Shown here in pieces: positions 1 through 10,599 of a stretch of DNA of 64,000 nucleotides. The number at the start of each line of letters is the position of its first letter. Position 1 is the first letter of the stretch. Source of the stretch: Dasyornis broadbenti (Eukaryota > Chordata > Aves > Passeriformes > Dasyornithidae); contig VZRN01004204.1 of NCBI GenBank assembly GCA_013397935.1, positions 1,553,507-1,617,506 on the forward strand. Reading direction: 5' to 3'. A model generated the notes under the pieces. That model worked only from the letters and a program-made list of their open reading frames with translations. It was not told the DNA's origin and searched no databases. Both the position numbers and the translations under genes were made by a program.

Positions 1-3000
1 ACGAGAAACACTGTTGTCTTTTCTCTCTTCCTTGTTTCATTTAGCACTAATTCATGGTCATTCCTGCCTCTGTAAAGCTGAATTTAGAGACATTATGTAA
101 CAAGGAGCCCAGGTACCTGAGCGTGATCTTTTCCCTCTCAAGCAGGTTAATGTGTATAAGTCTCATCACAGGAGGGTCAGAGCAGTCACAAAACTGATCT
201 AAACCAGAGTGTGGACACCAAAGTCCTACGGTTTATCAGCAGCCAAAGCAGCCTGACAGGCAACCTGCAATACCTGCAACAGCCTGAGGTAGATAATTTA
301 GGTGCCTCTATGCAGGGCCATGCGTCAGCTCTGAGACAGATTAGCAGCATAGCCTCAGGCTTTCAGCCAGGACAGCCTGCAATGGGACTGGAGCAGATGT
401 GAGCTGTGTGGGTGTAAAGGAATGGTTGCCTACTGTGTCTCAAAACTTGTAGAAGAAGCACTTGACACCGAGGGAGGCAAAGGCATAGCCATCATCTCAG
501 TGACTGAGGAGGCACCGGGCACGACTGCATCTCTGTACCCACAGTTCAGCTGCCATGTACTTTGGAACCTTTCCAGCTGTATCTGACTCTGTTGAGGTGA
601 CTGACTGATGTTCTGCACCTGTCATTTCCAGCACATAACATTGATTACTTCTTCCATGCTTTTTCAAGTCTGTAAAACGCTCGTGCAGTCCCTCCCACTT
701 ATTTCGGATTCTGGTGAAAACAGTGGCTTCTCTTTTTTGCATTTTACAAGTAATGATGGCTTGCTGACTCATAACATGCCCAAAACTTTTTACTACAGAT
801 GAAAGATTGCTTTGAAAGCATCCATCCAAATAAAAATCACAGAATATCTAACACACTATACCATTTACCATTTTAAATGTCCAGTCTCGGGCCGCCAGTC
901 ATTAGAAAAATTCTTGAGGGACTGTTCTACAAAAATTGGAGGGTAGTAGAAAGTATGGAAATATGCAGGGTACAAGAAGAAAACCACTTGTAATACAGTA
1001 TATAATGCCATACATAAAGGCAATGTTAGCTTTCACCACAAATGAAGGATATTCCTAATTTACCAGTAAATGCCACCCTCCAATCTTTTCCTTTTCCTCA
1101 TCAGATCAGAATGTACACATATCCTTTATGGGATAACCCTCAACCCTGGCCTAATGTGCAAGCAAGTCTAAGACCTAAATTTAATAAAAGAGCTGTATTA
1201 TACCAAGATGTGATCAGGATCAGCTAATGCTCTCTACAGAAACTTTCCTCAAACAAGAAATCATGATTTCCAGCCAGTAAAATCTTTCACACAAGTGCAA
1301 CTTGAAAAAAGTATATAGCAGTGACACAACAGACCCACAGGAATAGCCCAAGTAGCAAAATCTTTATCATTTTCATGGTAATGGTGACAACTTATCAGAA
1401 AAATCCTGCATTTTACTGAACCCTATCAGCTCATGTGTGTGAGCTGATAAGTATGATTTTAGCAGGTTAGTCATTCTACATGGCAAGGGTAGCTGAGAGC
1501 ACTTAATTGCCAGAACCGTTTACTCCTAGGTCTACGTTGTATTTTGAGCCATGACTTCTTTCACAGACATGCATCTTATGACTTCAAAGGATATTATGTT
1601 TTAAATCCCCTCCCAAAAAAGTTACAATTTTAAATTATAGACAAAGAAGCTACAGAGACCACTGTTCATTTGCAGTAAATTTCTTTCATAATGCTTAAGG
1701 TTAGCTTTACAGATCATAAGCTAGGCTTAGACTATAGGTCCAAGCATGGGATGGAGAAGGATTAAGGAAAAATAAGTTTTAGCAGTCCTCACTGCGAGCA
1801 CACTACCAGCCTTGAAAGCAATAAAGAAGCAATGGAAAGCCTCACAGGCTACAAAGCAAAAGATCAACACTTTGATGAAAAAGTTAATGCACTTTCCTTC
1901 CACAGATTCTGTATATAAGATGTAAATTGGGAGTTACTCTGTGAACCTCCAAAACAAACTTATACTGTGCTATCTGGAAACCAAGATTTATTTTGATGCT
2001 GATAGTGGAAGTTTTTGTAATAGCTTCTAGCTGACTGTAATGTAAGAAAAAAGCATTTTCTTTGGTCTTTGCTACAGCTGAACTAACTGCATGTTGTGTA
2101 CACAGACCATTTTTTCGAGATGAGCAGAGTGTGTGCAGCATTGTCTCCCTTCCTTTCTTACCCCACTCCCCACATTACAAGGTGATGTAAATTCTGTCAC
2201 ACCCTTGATTACTACGGATGGAATACTGCAGACATGGAGGTGTGAGACAACATAAAATGAAGCTGTGAGTGATACAGTAATGAATGAAAGAGCATTGCAG
2301 AGGCATAATTTCTCAGAGAAGAGATTAAAAGAGAAACAGAAGCCGCCTTCCTTTGCAGTCTTCCATGGCAAGAATACTTAAATAGCTGGTTGTGAACAAT
2401 GTTGTGACTTGGAAGTGCAAGACCTAATGAAAAAGGAGACTGAACACAAGCAATGTAGATAGTGAAGAAGTAGTGAGCAAGCTACAGAGTTCCTCTTGTC
2501 ACATGACCGGTCAGTGGATTCGTGAACAAGAGCCTGCTCAGCCCTACTTTTCAGTGTATTATTTTGTTACACTGTGTTATTTTACCCTAAGGAAACTTGA
2601 TGCTGTGTCAGCAGTGTACCTTTCAGGACCAGAACAGCACTGATCCAGTTAGACCATAAACGTACGTTTTTACAGAAGTAGCCAAAATCTAATTTGCCAC
2701 AAAATTCAATAGGAATGTGAATCCAGTTCCTGTAAAACACCTTGAGAAATTTTCCTTAGTAAAACAGCAATACAGCCTAATCCTCAGCAGCAAGAAGACC
2801 CATGCTCTGCAAGGTTTTTCATTTCTGGAGTTTCTATGGGTCTGAGCTAAAGGAGTGACAAGAAGAATGTTTCCATTGCTTTGTCTGAAATCTTTCTCCA
2901 TTTGTGGGATCATCTCCCAGAGGAACACCTGGAATAAACACAGCATCTGGCCACTCTATCAAATATAGAAACCTGTAGTTTGATGAGACTTTCCATCAGG

Positions 3001-4219
3001 ATCTCATGGTGACCTCTGAGACACATGTACAGTGCTCAGAACTTAAAAGACTTACAAAAAAATCTAGTTGCTGTGGAGAAAACAAATAAGGATTTAGAAG
3101 CTTTGATGAGAAAGGGGAGTAGGGAATTATCTATGCATTAGCTGGAATAAGTAGAAACATTTGCAATGTACTTTATGCCAGAATCATCCACAGGGATGAG
3201 CTCTGGTTAAATAGTTAAACTGTTGTATCTATGTCACTTAGGCATCTCTGAAAAAAGTGTCACCTATCATGCATAAATAACAACTGGAAGCCCCACAGAG
3301 TCACAGTGAAGAGATAGCCAGAATCAGTTCTGGGATTAAACAAAATGTGTTGATTCAAGGCACTCATTGCACAGCAATTAACCTAGGAGGTTATCAGCAG
3401 TGATTTGCTCTGATACCCTATCATGCAGGATTGCAAGCTGCTCCACAGAACAGTACCAAAGTATCCTTTACACTCTGTCATATAAGCTTAGCCCCAGTCA
3501 AAAAAGTCCCAAGGTTATTTTCCACAGCAGGGAAGAAACTGATCCCATCGTTTTGTATCCTTGAGGAATTACATTTAAAAGAACATTATCAGCACTGAAC
3601 AAGAAAAAGAAATATCAGGCAGAAAGGTAGCTGTAACTGGACTGAATAAGAAATTATTATGGACTGGAAGGCTTTCCAACCCAAAACAAAGAGGAGAAGA
3701 AGCTGTACTTGGATAAATAACTCAACTTTCCTGTTCGCTCTTCAATAGTTATTCTGCATGACCATCTGGAAATTCCTCTGTGGCAATTCCTTTATAACAG
3801 TTCTATAATCACATCTTAATTTGTCATTTCTTAGAAGGATTGAAAGAAATGTTTTGCCTCTGCCAGCCCCATCTGTGCCTGTGCACATGCAGACCACATA
3901 TAGGCAAGGCACATGCAGATCCTGGGGACAGCCACCAGCCTGCCAAAGCCACTACTGTCCGAGGGAAATTCTATTTGAGAGTCTGCTTGCTGTACCTACG
4001 ATCTCTTACCGGTCTCTTTCCATATTAGTAATGTTTTATCTTTAAGAAAACAGCCCTCAGCAACAGACTATCCCAAGCCTTGGAGAGACTTCAGAGGTTG
4101 TCCAGCCCTCAGGCAGAACAAGTCCTTTCTGTTATCCTGTGGGTGCTTTACCTGAAAACCAGGTTTGAGATGGTTTGGTGGAGATCTCCAGGCAGGCAGA
4201 ATTCTCCAAGAGCTATAAC
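1..4219. other. Unique non-coding DNA, no gene seen
   Basis: I see no gene in this stretch. The open frames on both strands are short (at most about 110 codons), overlap one another on opposite strands, lack matching splice signals and resemble no protein family I know. The composition is AT-leaning with frequent stops, typical of bird intergenic or intronic DNA. The only structure noted is a small perfect inverted repeat at 1424-1449, listed separately. No CR1, simple repeat or CpG-rich block was recognised. This is a reading by eye, so strongly diverged repeats could be missed. Confidence 0.6.
1424..1449. repeat. Perfect 10-bp inverted repeat with 6-base loop
   Basis: The arm TATCAGCTCA at 1424-1433 is followed by the spacer TGTGTG and the exact reverse complement TGAGCTGATA at 1440-1449. 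It can form a small hairpin in RNA or DNA. It is too short for a miRNA precursor, and no gene end is visible nearby. A chance origin or a dimeric protein-binding site are both possible. Confidence 0.55.
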
Positions 4220-4463
4220 ATTACCAGTAGAATATTTTCCTAATGCTTAGCTAATGCTTTTGGGGTTTTTTTTCCTTTGCTGTTGGAGTCCCATTACTTC
4301 TTCTTGTATCCACCCTGAACACTGAGAGCAGATTTATTGCCTTCCTTACTGCAGCAGGCTTTTATTTATTTGGAAAGATGTCTTCCATCATGTTCTCTCC
4401 TTTAGACTAAATTATCCAATCTTTTCTCTTCTCCACACTAAATAAACCCTTTTCTTTCAGAAA
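4220..4463 (-). mobile_element. Ancient CR1-type LINE fragment (3' part), antisense
   Basis: The reverse strand follows the 3' region of old amniote CR1 elements. In plus-strand order one sees the block around 4230 (frequent 'cctaatg...taatgc' wording), then 'cccattacttcttc' near 4291, then the CTCTCC-TTTAGACTAAA-type segment near 4395-4412, and the 'cttctccacactaaataaaccc' wording ending near 4450. In the family these correspond to the C-terminal reverse-transcriptase ORF region and following sequence, read backwards. It is highly diverged and has lost its 3' tail and most of its length, so it is inactive. Boundaries are approximate. Assignment to CR1 rests on remembered consensus wording, not on an alignment. 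Confidence 0.72.
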
Positions 4464-7261
4464 AAAACCCCATCAAAATGCGAGATGTTTTGCTTTGAAG
4501 TGTCTCAATGGAATACAAAAAATGTTGTCACGAGGAGCAGTTTTAAACTGGAAGTTAATATGTTTCAGCTAACAAAATTTTTAAGTTCAGTGTCTCAGAC
4601 ACAATTTCAGATATTTTTACTACACGAAAAGAACTAAAAGGATATACCCACAAAACATTCCGCTATCAACAGATCTTTAGCATTTTTCACAAAGATATTT
4701 GCTATGAATGCTTCTCTCAGCTCTGTCACTTCTCACTTTGACCCAAACTGAGTAAAATCTCTTAAGAACATGCATAACTTCAAAAGTACAAACAGATCTA
4801 CCACAAACAAAATCCAACTTAGAAATAAATGTTTTCTTAAAATTCTTTCTCTAGAAAGGCAATGACTGCAGTTACAAATGATCCCTACTGCAGAACCTCC
4901 ACATCTTAGAACTGTGCCCATCATTTGAGAGACAATTTCCTTTAAAAATATGTATTTAAGCATTTTTAAGATGTGCAGTCCAGCACAGCTGCAAGAAGGA
5001 AAGGAACAGATGTGGCTTATTTTGGACTGATTTCTTCCTGCACTAGAAAGAAGCGAAGTGTGCATGCAAAGTGCAATGACTTGCTCGCAAGAGGATTATA
5101 TCATACTGCAGTATATCAAAGCTGTACGATACCCATTGACTTCAGGGGGTAATCAGCAAGAGAACACCAGTATTTTCAAGCAGGTTGGCGTGGGTGTTAT
5201 ACCACACTCCCCTCCAATTACCTATGGAGACTGCAGTTACAGGGTGTGAAATGGGTGGATTATAACAGACTTTCCTTCCACTGCTGTGAGGCCCTGATGC
5301 ACACACTCCTCCCCTTCAGAACAAGTAGCACAGACAATTATGCACATCAGATTTCTGTTAAAAATGCCACAAATATATCTCCTGTCCCAATATTTCCCTA
5401 ATTTATCTGATACTAACTTTGCTGCTTTCATAGTTCCTTCCTAACCACTCTAATTAAACTTATTGATTGCTTCAGAGGAAGGATGTGTGGAATGGGAATG
5501 CTTTTTACCTTATTTCTACCTCCCAACTCTGCAACAGCTGCTCCTCAGAACTAAACTCACCCTTTTAATTAGTTGCATAAAATTTAGGTCAGGTATGGCC
5601 TAGAGATATTAGTTAACTGTGGAACAGCGGATGATTTGGGAACCTCTGTTCCTGGGATCCCACAGTCAAGTGGGATATGCTGGCAGCCTGTACAGAAGAC
5701 ACTAGCTGGCAGCTCAGCAGACATATCTGGGCTGTTATAGACTCATCAGAAGCTACAAAAACTACCCAGGGATTTGAAATTTCTCTGGGGATCAGCTCAG
5801 ACCAAGCCAAACTTTGTCACAGGCAGACAGGAGGACCAAACACACATACAAAGTATATTTTCTGGTCTCTTCTCCCTTTCCTTCTACTTTCTCAGGGTGT
5901 TCTGATGAAAGTTCCACATGCATGAACATAAGCACTGTCTCTGTATGTTCCCCCCAGTCAAATTCCAATCCTACCTGGGGATACTTCCAGACCATCTCTG
6001 TCACCTGCATTGTGACTGCATCTCAGCTTTGCTCCTTGACTCAGCTGCCAGCACCCTCCCAAAGCATGGTCAGAACAGCTGGGCTGTCCTGGCATAGCAG
6101 AGCTGGGCCACTGAGTTGGGCACAACGCAGGGGGCCAGCACAGCCCCCAGTTTCTAATTAGTCATTACTAAAATACATGGTGGCAAGACATATTAGTACT
6201 TGGCTAGATAAACTGTTATGAGTGGGAAAAAGGATGGGAAGTAGGGAGAAGAAAAACCTTTCCCTTGGAAATGTAAAGTCCAAAGCAGAAATAATGTATT
6301 TCAATGATCATATACGCCACTTTAGAGCTAATGTATCCTCCTTGAAAGACTTGCAGTTTAACACTGAGCTATATTCTTTCATATTCTTTGACATAATAAA
6401 ACACATATATTTATGTATGGTCGTAAAAATGTATTATTTTTAAAAGTTATTTCATTGAAGTGGTTGACCTTTTTATGTTTCATGGATACATTTCTTATAC
6501 AGTAATAGAAAAACCAACTGTAAACCACTTTATGTTAAAGTATATGCTCATTTAAATAGTATAACATAGATGATTAGAGACCACTATGCAATATTCGAGG
6601 TTTTAGAGATAAAGAAATGGTCCAAAAAAAAAACCCCAAAAAACCAATAATCTGAATCTTCTACTTAGAATTCCCCCATTATTTCTCTGGACTTAAATTT
6701 GATTTTTTTTTTAATTTTTTCATTTTATACTCCTGGGTTTTAAAATGTTCAGCAATTATCTGATTTGTAGCTACAATTGTAGCATTCTTACTTGTAAAAT
6801 GTCTTTCAAATTAAGATCATTATTCATACTTTTAGATTTTCCCTTAACTTTGCAACTGAACATTTGCAGCTCAACATGAAGAAGCAGAATGTTTCACATT
6901 CCAAAATGGTTTTAATGCCAAAGCATTTTGCTGATTTAATGGCTGGTTTTGCAGGATAGAAAAAATACTAATAATTCTCAGCGAGCAGAAAATCAACAGC
7001 TATCATTTTTCAAATGAGATTTCTATAGCTCTGTCAAGTGCCCTATATAGTGAAAAGGAAAAGCAATCCAATCCTGTGTTTGATTTTGCCTCCGGAGGCA
7101 AGAGCTTGATGCACCTTTCTCTGGAACCCAAAATACCAAATAAGGTGGGACCCTAAGGTGGCTGAGAGGCTTAAACACAAGACTTAAATGTCAGGAGCAC
7201 CTGAACCACTTGGGCCCAAGTATTCAGTGACATATTCGATGCTTAAGAGCTACTGACACCT
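4464..7261. other. Unique non-coding DNA between two CR1 fragments
   Basis: No gene is supported. Open frames up to 115 codons occur around 5.6-6.2 kb on both strands, but they overlap in antisense and show no domain. The interval ends in an AT-rich part (about 6.3-7.0 kb) with many TTAA/ATTT words. It contains an A10-CCCC-A6-CC tract at 6624-6645, one of several A/C tracts in the window. Confidence 0.55.
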
Positions 7262-7503
7262 TTAGATGCCTTCCCTCAATGTCCAGGGATGGGGCACCCA
7301 TTGCTTCTCTGAGACACCAGTTCCAGTGCCTCACCACCGCTACAGTAACCAATTTCTTCCTAATATCTGATCTAAACTTGCTCTCTGTCAGGTTAAAACC
7401 ATTTCTCCTTGTGTTATCACTACATGCCAAGGTAGAAAGCCCCTCTCCATCCTTCTTGCAGGCCCCTTTTAGGTACTGAAAGGACACAATCTGGGGTTGC
7501 CCT
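7262..7503 (-). mobile_element. CR1 LINE fragment, ORF2 C-terminal/3' region, antisense
   Basis: The minus-strand frame ending at 7224 reads FQYLKGACKKDGEG, then DNTRRNGFNLTESKFRSDIRKK, then VVRHWNWCLREAMGAPSLD. This is the characteristic C-terminal wording of avian CR1 ORF2 protein: 'FQYLKGAYKKDGD', 'DRTRGNGFKL', 'RLDIRKKFFT', 'HWNRLPREVVDAPSLE'. The family encodes a non-LTR retrotransposon endonuclease/reverse transcriptase; only this C-terminal tip is present. The reading frame is still open here despite several substitutions, so this copy is much younger than the 4.2 kb fragment. It is truncated at both ends, carries no RT domain and cannot be active. It inserted in the same orientation as the older copy 2.8 kb away. 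Confidence 0.9.
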
Positions 7504-8651
7504 TTCCAAGTTTTATCTTCCCTTGCCCATCAGCAAGGAAAAAAAAACGGCTTACACATAAAATTTCACGGCAGCCAATGCAAACGGAAATCTCTGGGAA
7601 GGTAGATGGGTACGTTTTCCTGGCTTGGTTAGCTGGGTGGGTTCTCATTGCATGAAAGTATGAGCTCTTGAGATGAGTTAGATGTACGTGAGCCTGCACA
7701 TCTGCTTGCACAGAGGACATTTTGTAATCCATGGTAAAAGGCAACAGTTAGGTGAAATAATGAAAGCACAAAGCCCCAGCATCTTAATTTTTCACCAAGG
7801 CTTACTTCTGGGTGCTCAGGGTGTGACTGACATTCACTGCACGCAGCAGCTGCTGTGGCTACACTGAAAGCAGCTGAGGAAGAAATGTGGCCATGCACAT
7901 TACCAGAGTTTCATTGTGGTGGGAGCCCACACACCAGAGCCAACAGGGATCACACAGGCATTTTTCAATACCTGAGTAAGAGCTCATTGAACACCTCATG
8001 GGACTGTTTAATTCCCAGGGGAAACGGCACAGTTACAGTGAGCTCAATACTGCAACAGTTTTGGTTTAGAGAATGATAGCTGGGAATCCTCTCTGACTTT
8101 TCCTGAAGCAAAACTAATTTGGAAAGGGGATTGTTGCTGAAGAGCAGTGGAACCTCTCGTCCAAATCTCAGGCTACAGCTGCATTCCCCAGTGATCTGCC
8201 CTGCTCCCAGAGATGTCAGCTCAGATCTGCAGGCTCAGCTCAGAGCTGCAGGCTCAGCTCAGCTGACCAGCTAAAGTGAGGGACTGACTGCTCTACATCA
8301 TGGCTGTGTCACAGCCGCCTTGGCAATCTGGAAAGCAGTCAAGAGTGATGAACATGACCCACATTCCTTTCTCCGTTCCCTTGGGTGGCTACGGGGCTGG
8401 TTTTTTTATTTTCCTGACAGCTGTATCAGGTACTGTGCAGCCCTGATGGTTTTTTTCCTAAATAAACCTAATCTGCGGTTCCTGAAAATTTTTAAAAGGT
8501 CAAAGACAAGGCAGTGAATTCCCTGGAGACTGACAGCAGGGTCCTTACGCAACATTTAACTGCAATGACTCTTCAGAGGAAACAAGAGTGATGGCCTGAA
8601 GAAAACATATGGGAGGACCACTCTGTGTGTTTTGCTCTCTGTGCTTCACAG
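7504..8651. other. Non-coding DNA with a short tandem repeat
   Basis: No gene is supported. Frames on both strands in 7.5-8.1 kb are mutual antisense shadows without family resemblance. The interval holds the GCTCAG-rich tandem repeat at 8216-8264. It ends in a pyrimidine-rich tract (about 8626-8648) that forms the acceptor of the candidate exon beginning at 8652. Confidence 0.5.
8216..8264. repeat. Short tandem repeat, unit about 19 bp, 2.6 copies
   Basis: The unit CTCAGCTCAGAGCTGCAGG is present almost identically at 8216-8233 (missing the first base, with ATCTGC in place of AGCTGC) and at 8234-8252, then partially at 8253-8264. Because AGCT and CAGCTG words are self-complementary, the tract can also fold back on itself. 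It lies in a local GC-rich patch. Confidence 0.8.
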
Positions 8652-8756
8652 GACAGCTGGAGAGGCCAGCAGAGCTCCAATACACCAAATAAAGATGCGC
8701 TGGAGAGGAATGAGGGACAGGCGAAGGCAAGACGGTACCAAGCGCTGCAATTGAAG
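8652..8756 (+). CDS. Candidate internal exon, unidentified gene
   Basis: A pyrimidine-rich stretch ending TGCTTCACAG at 8651 gives a good splice acceptor, and TTGAAG|GTAAGAAAC at 8756/8757 gives a good donor. The 105-bp interval between them is open in only one frame, starting and ending on codon boundaries. It encodes 35 residues beginning DSWRGQQSSNTPNKDALERN and ending EGQAKARRYQALQLK. It contains several CpG dinucleotides (near 8698, 8722, 8732, 8742), which is unusual for the surrounding DNA and typical of avian exons. The peptide is hydrophilic and charged and matches no family I recognise. It could equally be an lncRNA exon or a chance combination. A phase-compatible partner lies at 10451. 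Confidence 0.25.
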
Positions 8757-9046
8757 GTAAGAAACCTGAGGTGTTGGAAGAACTCCTTTGGTTTAGCACC
8801 TTGGGAAATACAGGCTGGTGTTAGTTCAGGCAAAAGGAAGAAGAAAGTTCATTTGGGGAAGATGTTGTACATTTGTTTACTCCTGCAGAGAATTTATGAC
8901 CAGACTTCACAGCACCTTGCCCAGAAGACCTCCTCTAACCATGGACACCCCACCAGCCAGGTGTTTTCAACCTGGCTCCCACATATTTGCCTGTTCCTAT
9001 TGCCTATTCTAGAAAAGCAGTGAAATGCTCGGCACAATCAGGCATT

Positions 9047-9106
9047 AAAAAAAAAAAAAAAAAANNNNNNNNNNNNNNNNNNNNNNNNNNNNNAAAAAAA
9101 AAAAAA
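9047..9106. repeat. Poly(A) run interrupted by assembly gap
   Basis: Eighteen A residues at 9047-9064 run into the gap, and thirteen more follow it (9094-9106) before CCCCAAACCC. No AATAAA signal lies just upstream, so there is no evidence for a processed retrocopy. The homopolymer most likely caused the assembly break. Confidence 0.85.
9065..9093. other. Assembly gap, 29 N
   Basis: Twenty-nine undetermined bases lie inside a poly(A) homopolymer. The true length is unknown. Any reading frame crossing it is meaningless. Confidence 0.98.
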
Positions 9107-9254
9107 CCCCAAACCCTCTGCTTTTAAATAGTTTTTGTAGTGTAGATTGATGAAATGATCTGTACTCCCCCCACACACCACCTTCTGACATGCATCCATT
9201 GGCTTGACAAAGCAGGTAGTCACACACACTCCACATGAATGCACCCGTGGCCAG

Positions 9255-9268
9255 GTTGCCTTGGAAAC
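9255..9268 (+). promoter_or_regulatory. RFX X-box-like motif
   Basis: GTTGCCTTGGAAAC matches the imperfect inverted-repeat X-box recognised by RFX winged-helix factors (GTTRCC, a 1-3 base spacer, RGYAAC), with GGAAAC in the right half as in many known sites. It lies about 160 bp after the gap. No promoter or transcription start is visible nearby, so function is inferred from the motif alone. Confidence 0.3.
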
Positions 9269-10450
9269 CTTCACTGCTACCTAATATTGTTATAATTGGC
9301 AAGAAAATATAGGTTTTCTCCAATGATTCTCAGCGTGTTTCCATTTTACATAAATGCAAGCTTTCCATCTGCAGTTTTCTGAAGGTTTACTTTGCTTTTT
9401 GCCCAGAAATTTTAAAGACATTTTCTCCCCAGAAAAATTTAACTGTTGTTTAAATATTAGAAACGGTGTTGTATCAGTACAGGGGGCCATACAGCAATTC
9501 CAGCTTCCCCATGTCTGATGAGAGGGACTGCTATCATTCAGGAAAAGGAGCCCTGCAGCTCTCTCTGCTGCATTTAATTCCATGCACAGCTCTGAAGTCA
9601 GAACAGGTCACCCCAAGTGCCCCCACACAACTGTGCTCAGGCTGCACGCTCTCCACACAACAACATCTACTGAGCCCAGCCCAACTAGTAGAAACCCTGA
9701 GTACATTTTACCGTATGAGCATTTCCAGCCCAGGCCAGGACTGTTATGGGATGAACTCACCCAACACACAGCCTCAAGGGAGCATTTGGAGAAGCACCTT
9801 AGATGCTCACCTAAAGAAGGGTTACGTAAAAGCTACATGTGTGTCCACATTGCATGTACTTACCAGAAAGAGAGAAATGAACTCTTGGCACCGTGGCACA
9901 GATAGACCCCAAATCCTGTGTTCCTTAGGAGAGCAGTAGTCTGCAGCTACTTCTCCAGCCCAAGGCCCAGCTTGGAGCAGATGGAAACTGCAAATTCTGG
10001 TTGTCTGATGAGCAGTTTTGCCTAGAAAAGAGACAGCCAAAAATCAGACATGCTGGAGCACTGCACGCCAGTTGGTTCAAAAAGAAATGTCTGGAGGCGG
10101 CACTCAAAAAGGGCAAAATCTAAAGTAGCAACCCCCAAATGAGCAACCTGAAACACTTGGTGGACGTTGAACTGAATGCTTTAAGTCAGGTTGAAGAGGC
10201 ATTTTCCTTGGAAAAGAAAAGAAGTGAACTATTTCCGGCTAGCCCAGACAAAATGCTGTGCCTCTCCCCAGTAACTGCAATACCTGATTTCACCTTGATG
10301 TAATCCTTCCAGTCTGAAGTCCCACAGCTCCTTAAAAATCTCCTCTAAAATCAGTGTGGTGACCCACAGGCGAGTTCTGGGGTTGGTATAGGCTCTTTCT
10401 TCAGCTGCAGGAAGTGCCCTGAGCACACTTTCCTGGGTCTACTTCCTCAG

Positions 10451-10546
10451 CTGGGTGCCCAGCCCAAGCAGCGGCCACCACAGCAGAACCAGAGGGATTC
10501 TGTTCCTGTCCTGCTGCTCCGGAAAAAAGAGCGAGCCCAACTTTAG
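10451..10546 (+). CDS. Candidate terminal exon, unidentified gene
   Basis: The acceptor is CTACTTCCTCAG ending at 10450, preceded by TTTCCTGGGT. In the phase left by the 8652-8756 candidate (codon boundary) the frame reads LGAQPKQRPPQQNQRDSVPV then LLLRKKERAQL and stops at TAG (10544-10546). CpGs occur at about 10473, 10520 and 10532. A good donor, CCAAT|GTAAGTCTC, follows near 10595. The segment may therefore instead be a non-coding internal exon of about 145 bp with the stop irrelevant. The basic, proline/glutamine-rich peptide resembles nothing I know. Support is limited to splice sites, phase and local composition. Confidence 0.2.
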   Translation: MGAQPKQRPPQQNQRDSVPVLLLRKKERAQL

Positions 10547-10599
10547 CTGACACCAAGCTACATAAGGGACAGCGTTTTGGTACAACTAAACCAATGTAA

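Larger units (their letters stand above)
8757..10450. other. Non-coding or intronic DNA including poly(A)/gap
   Basis: If the exon candidates on either side are real, this is an intron of about 1.7 kb. It contains the poly(A) run with an N gap at 9047-9106 and an X-box-like motif at 9255-9268. Plus-strand frames of 107 and 157 codons near 9.5-9.9 kb overlap each other in different frames and look random. A consensus minus-strand donor (reverse complement of ACTTAC near 9856-9861) has no convincing acceptor partner. Confidence 0.45.
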
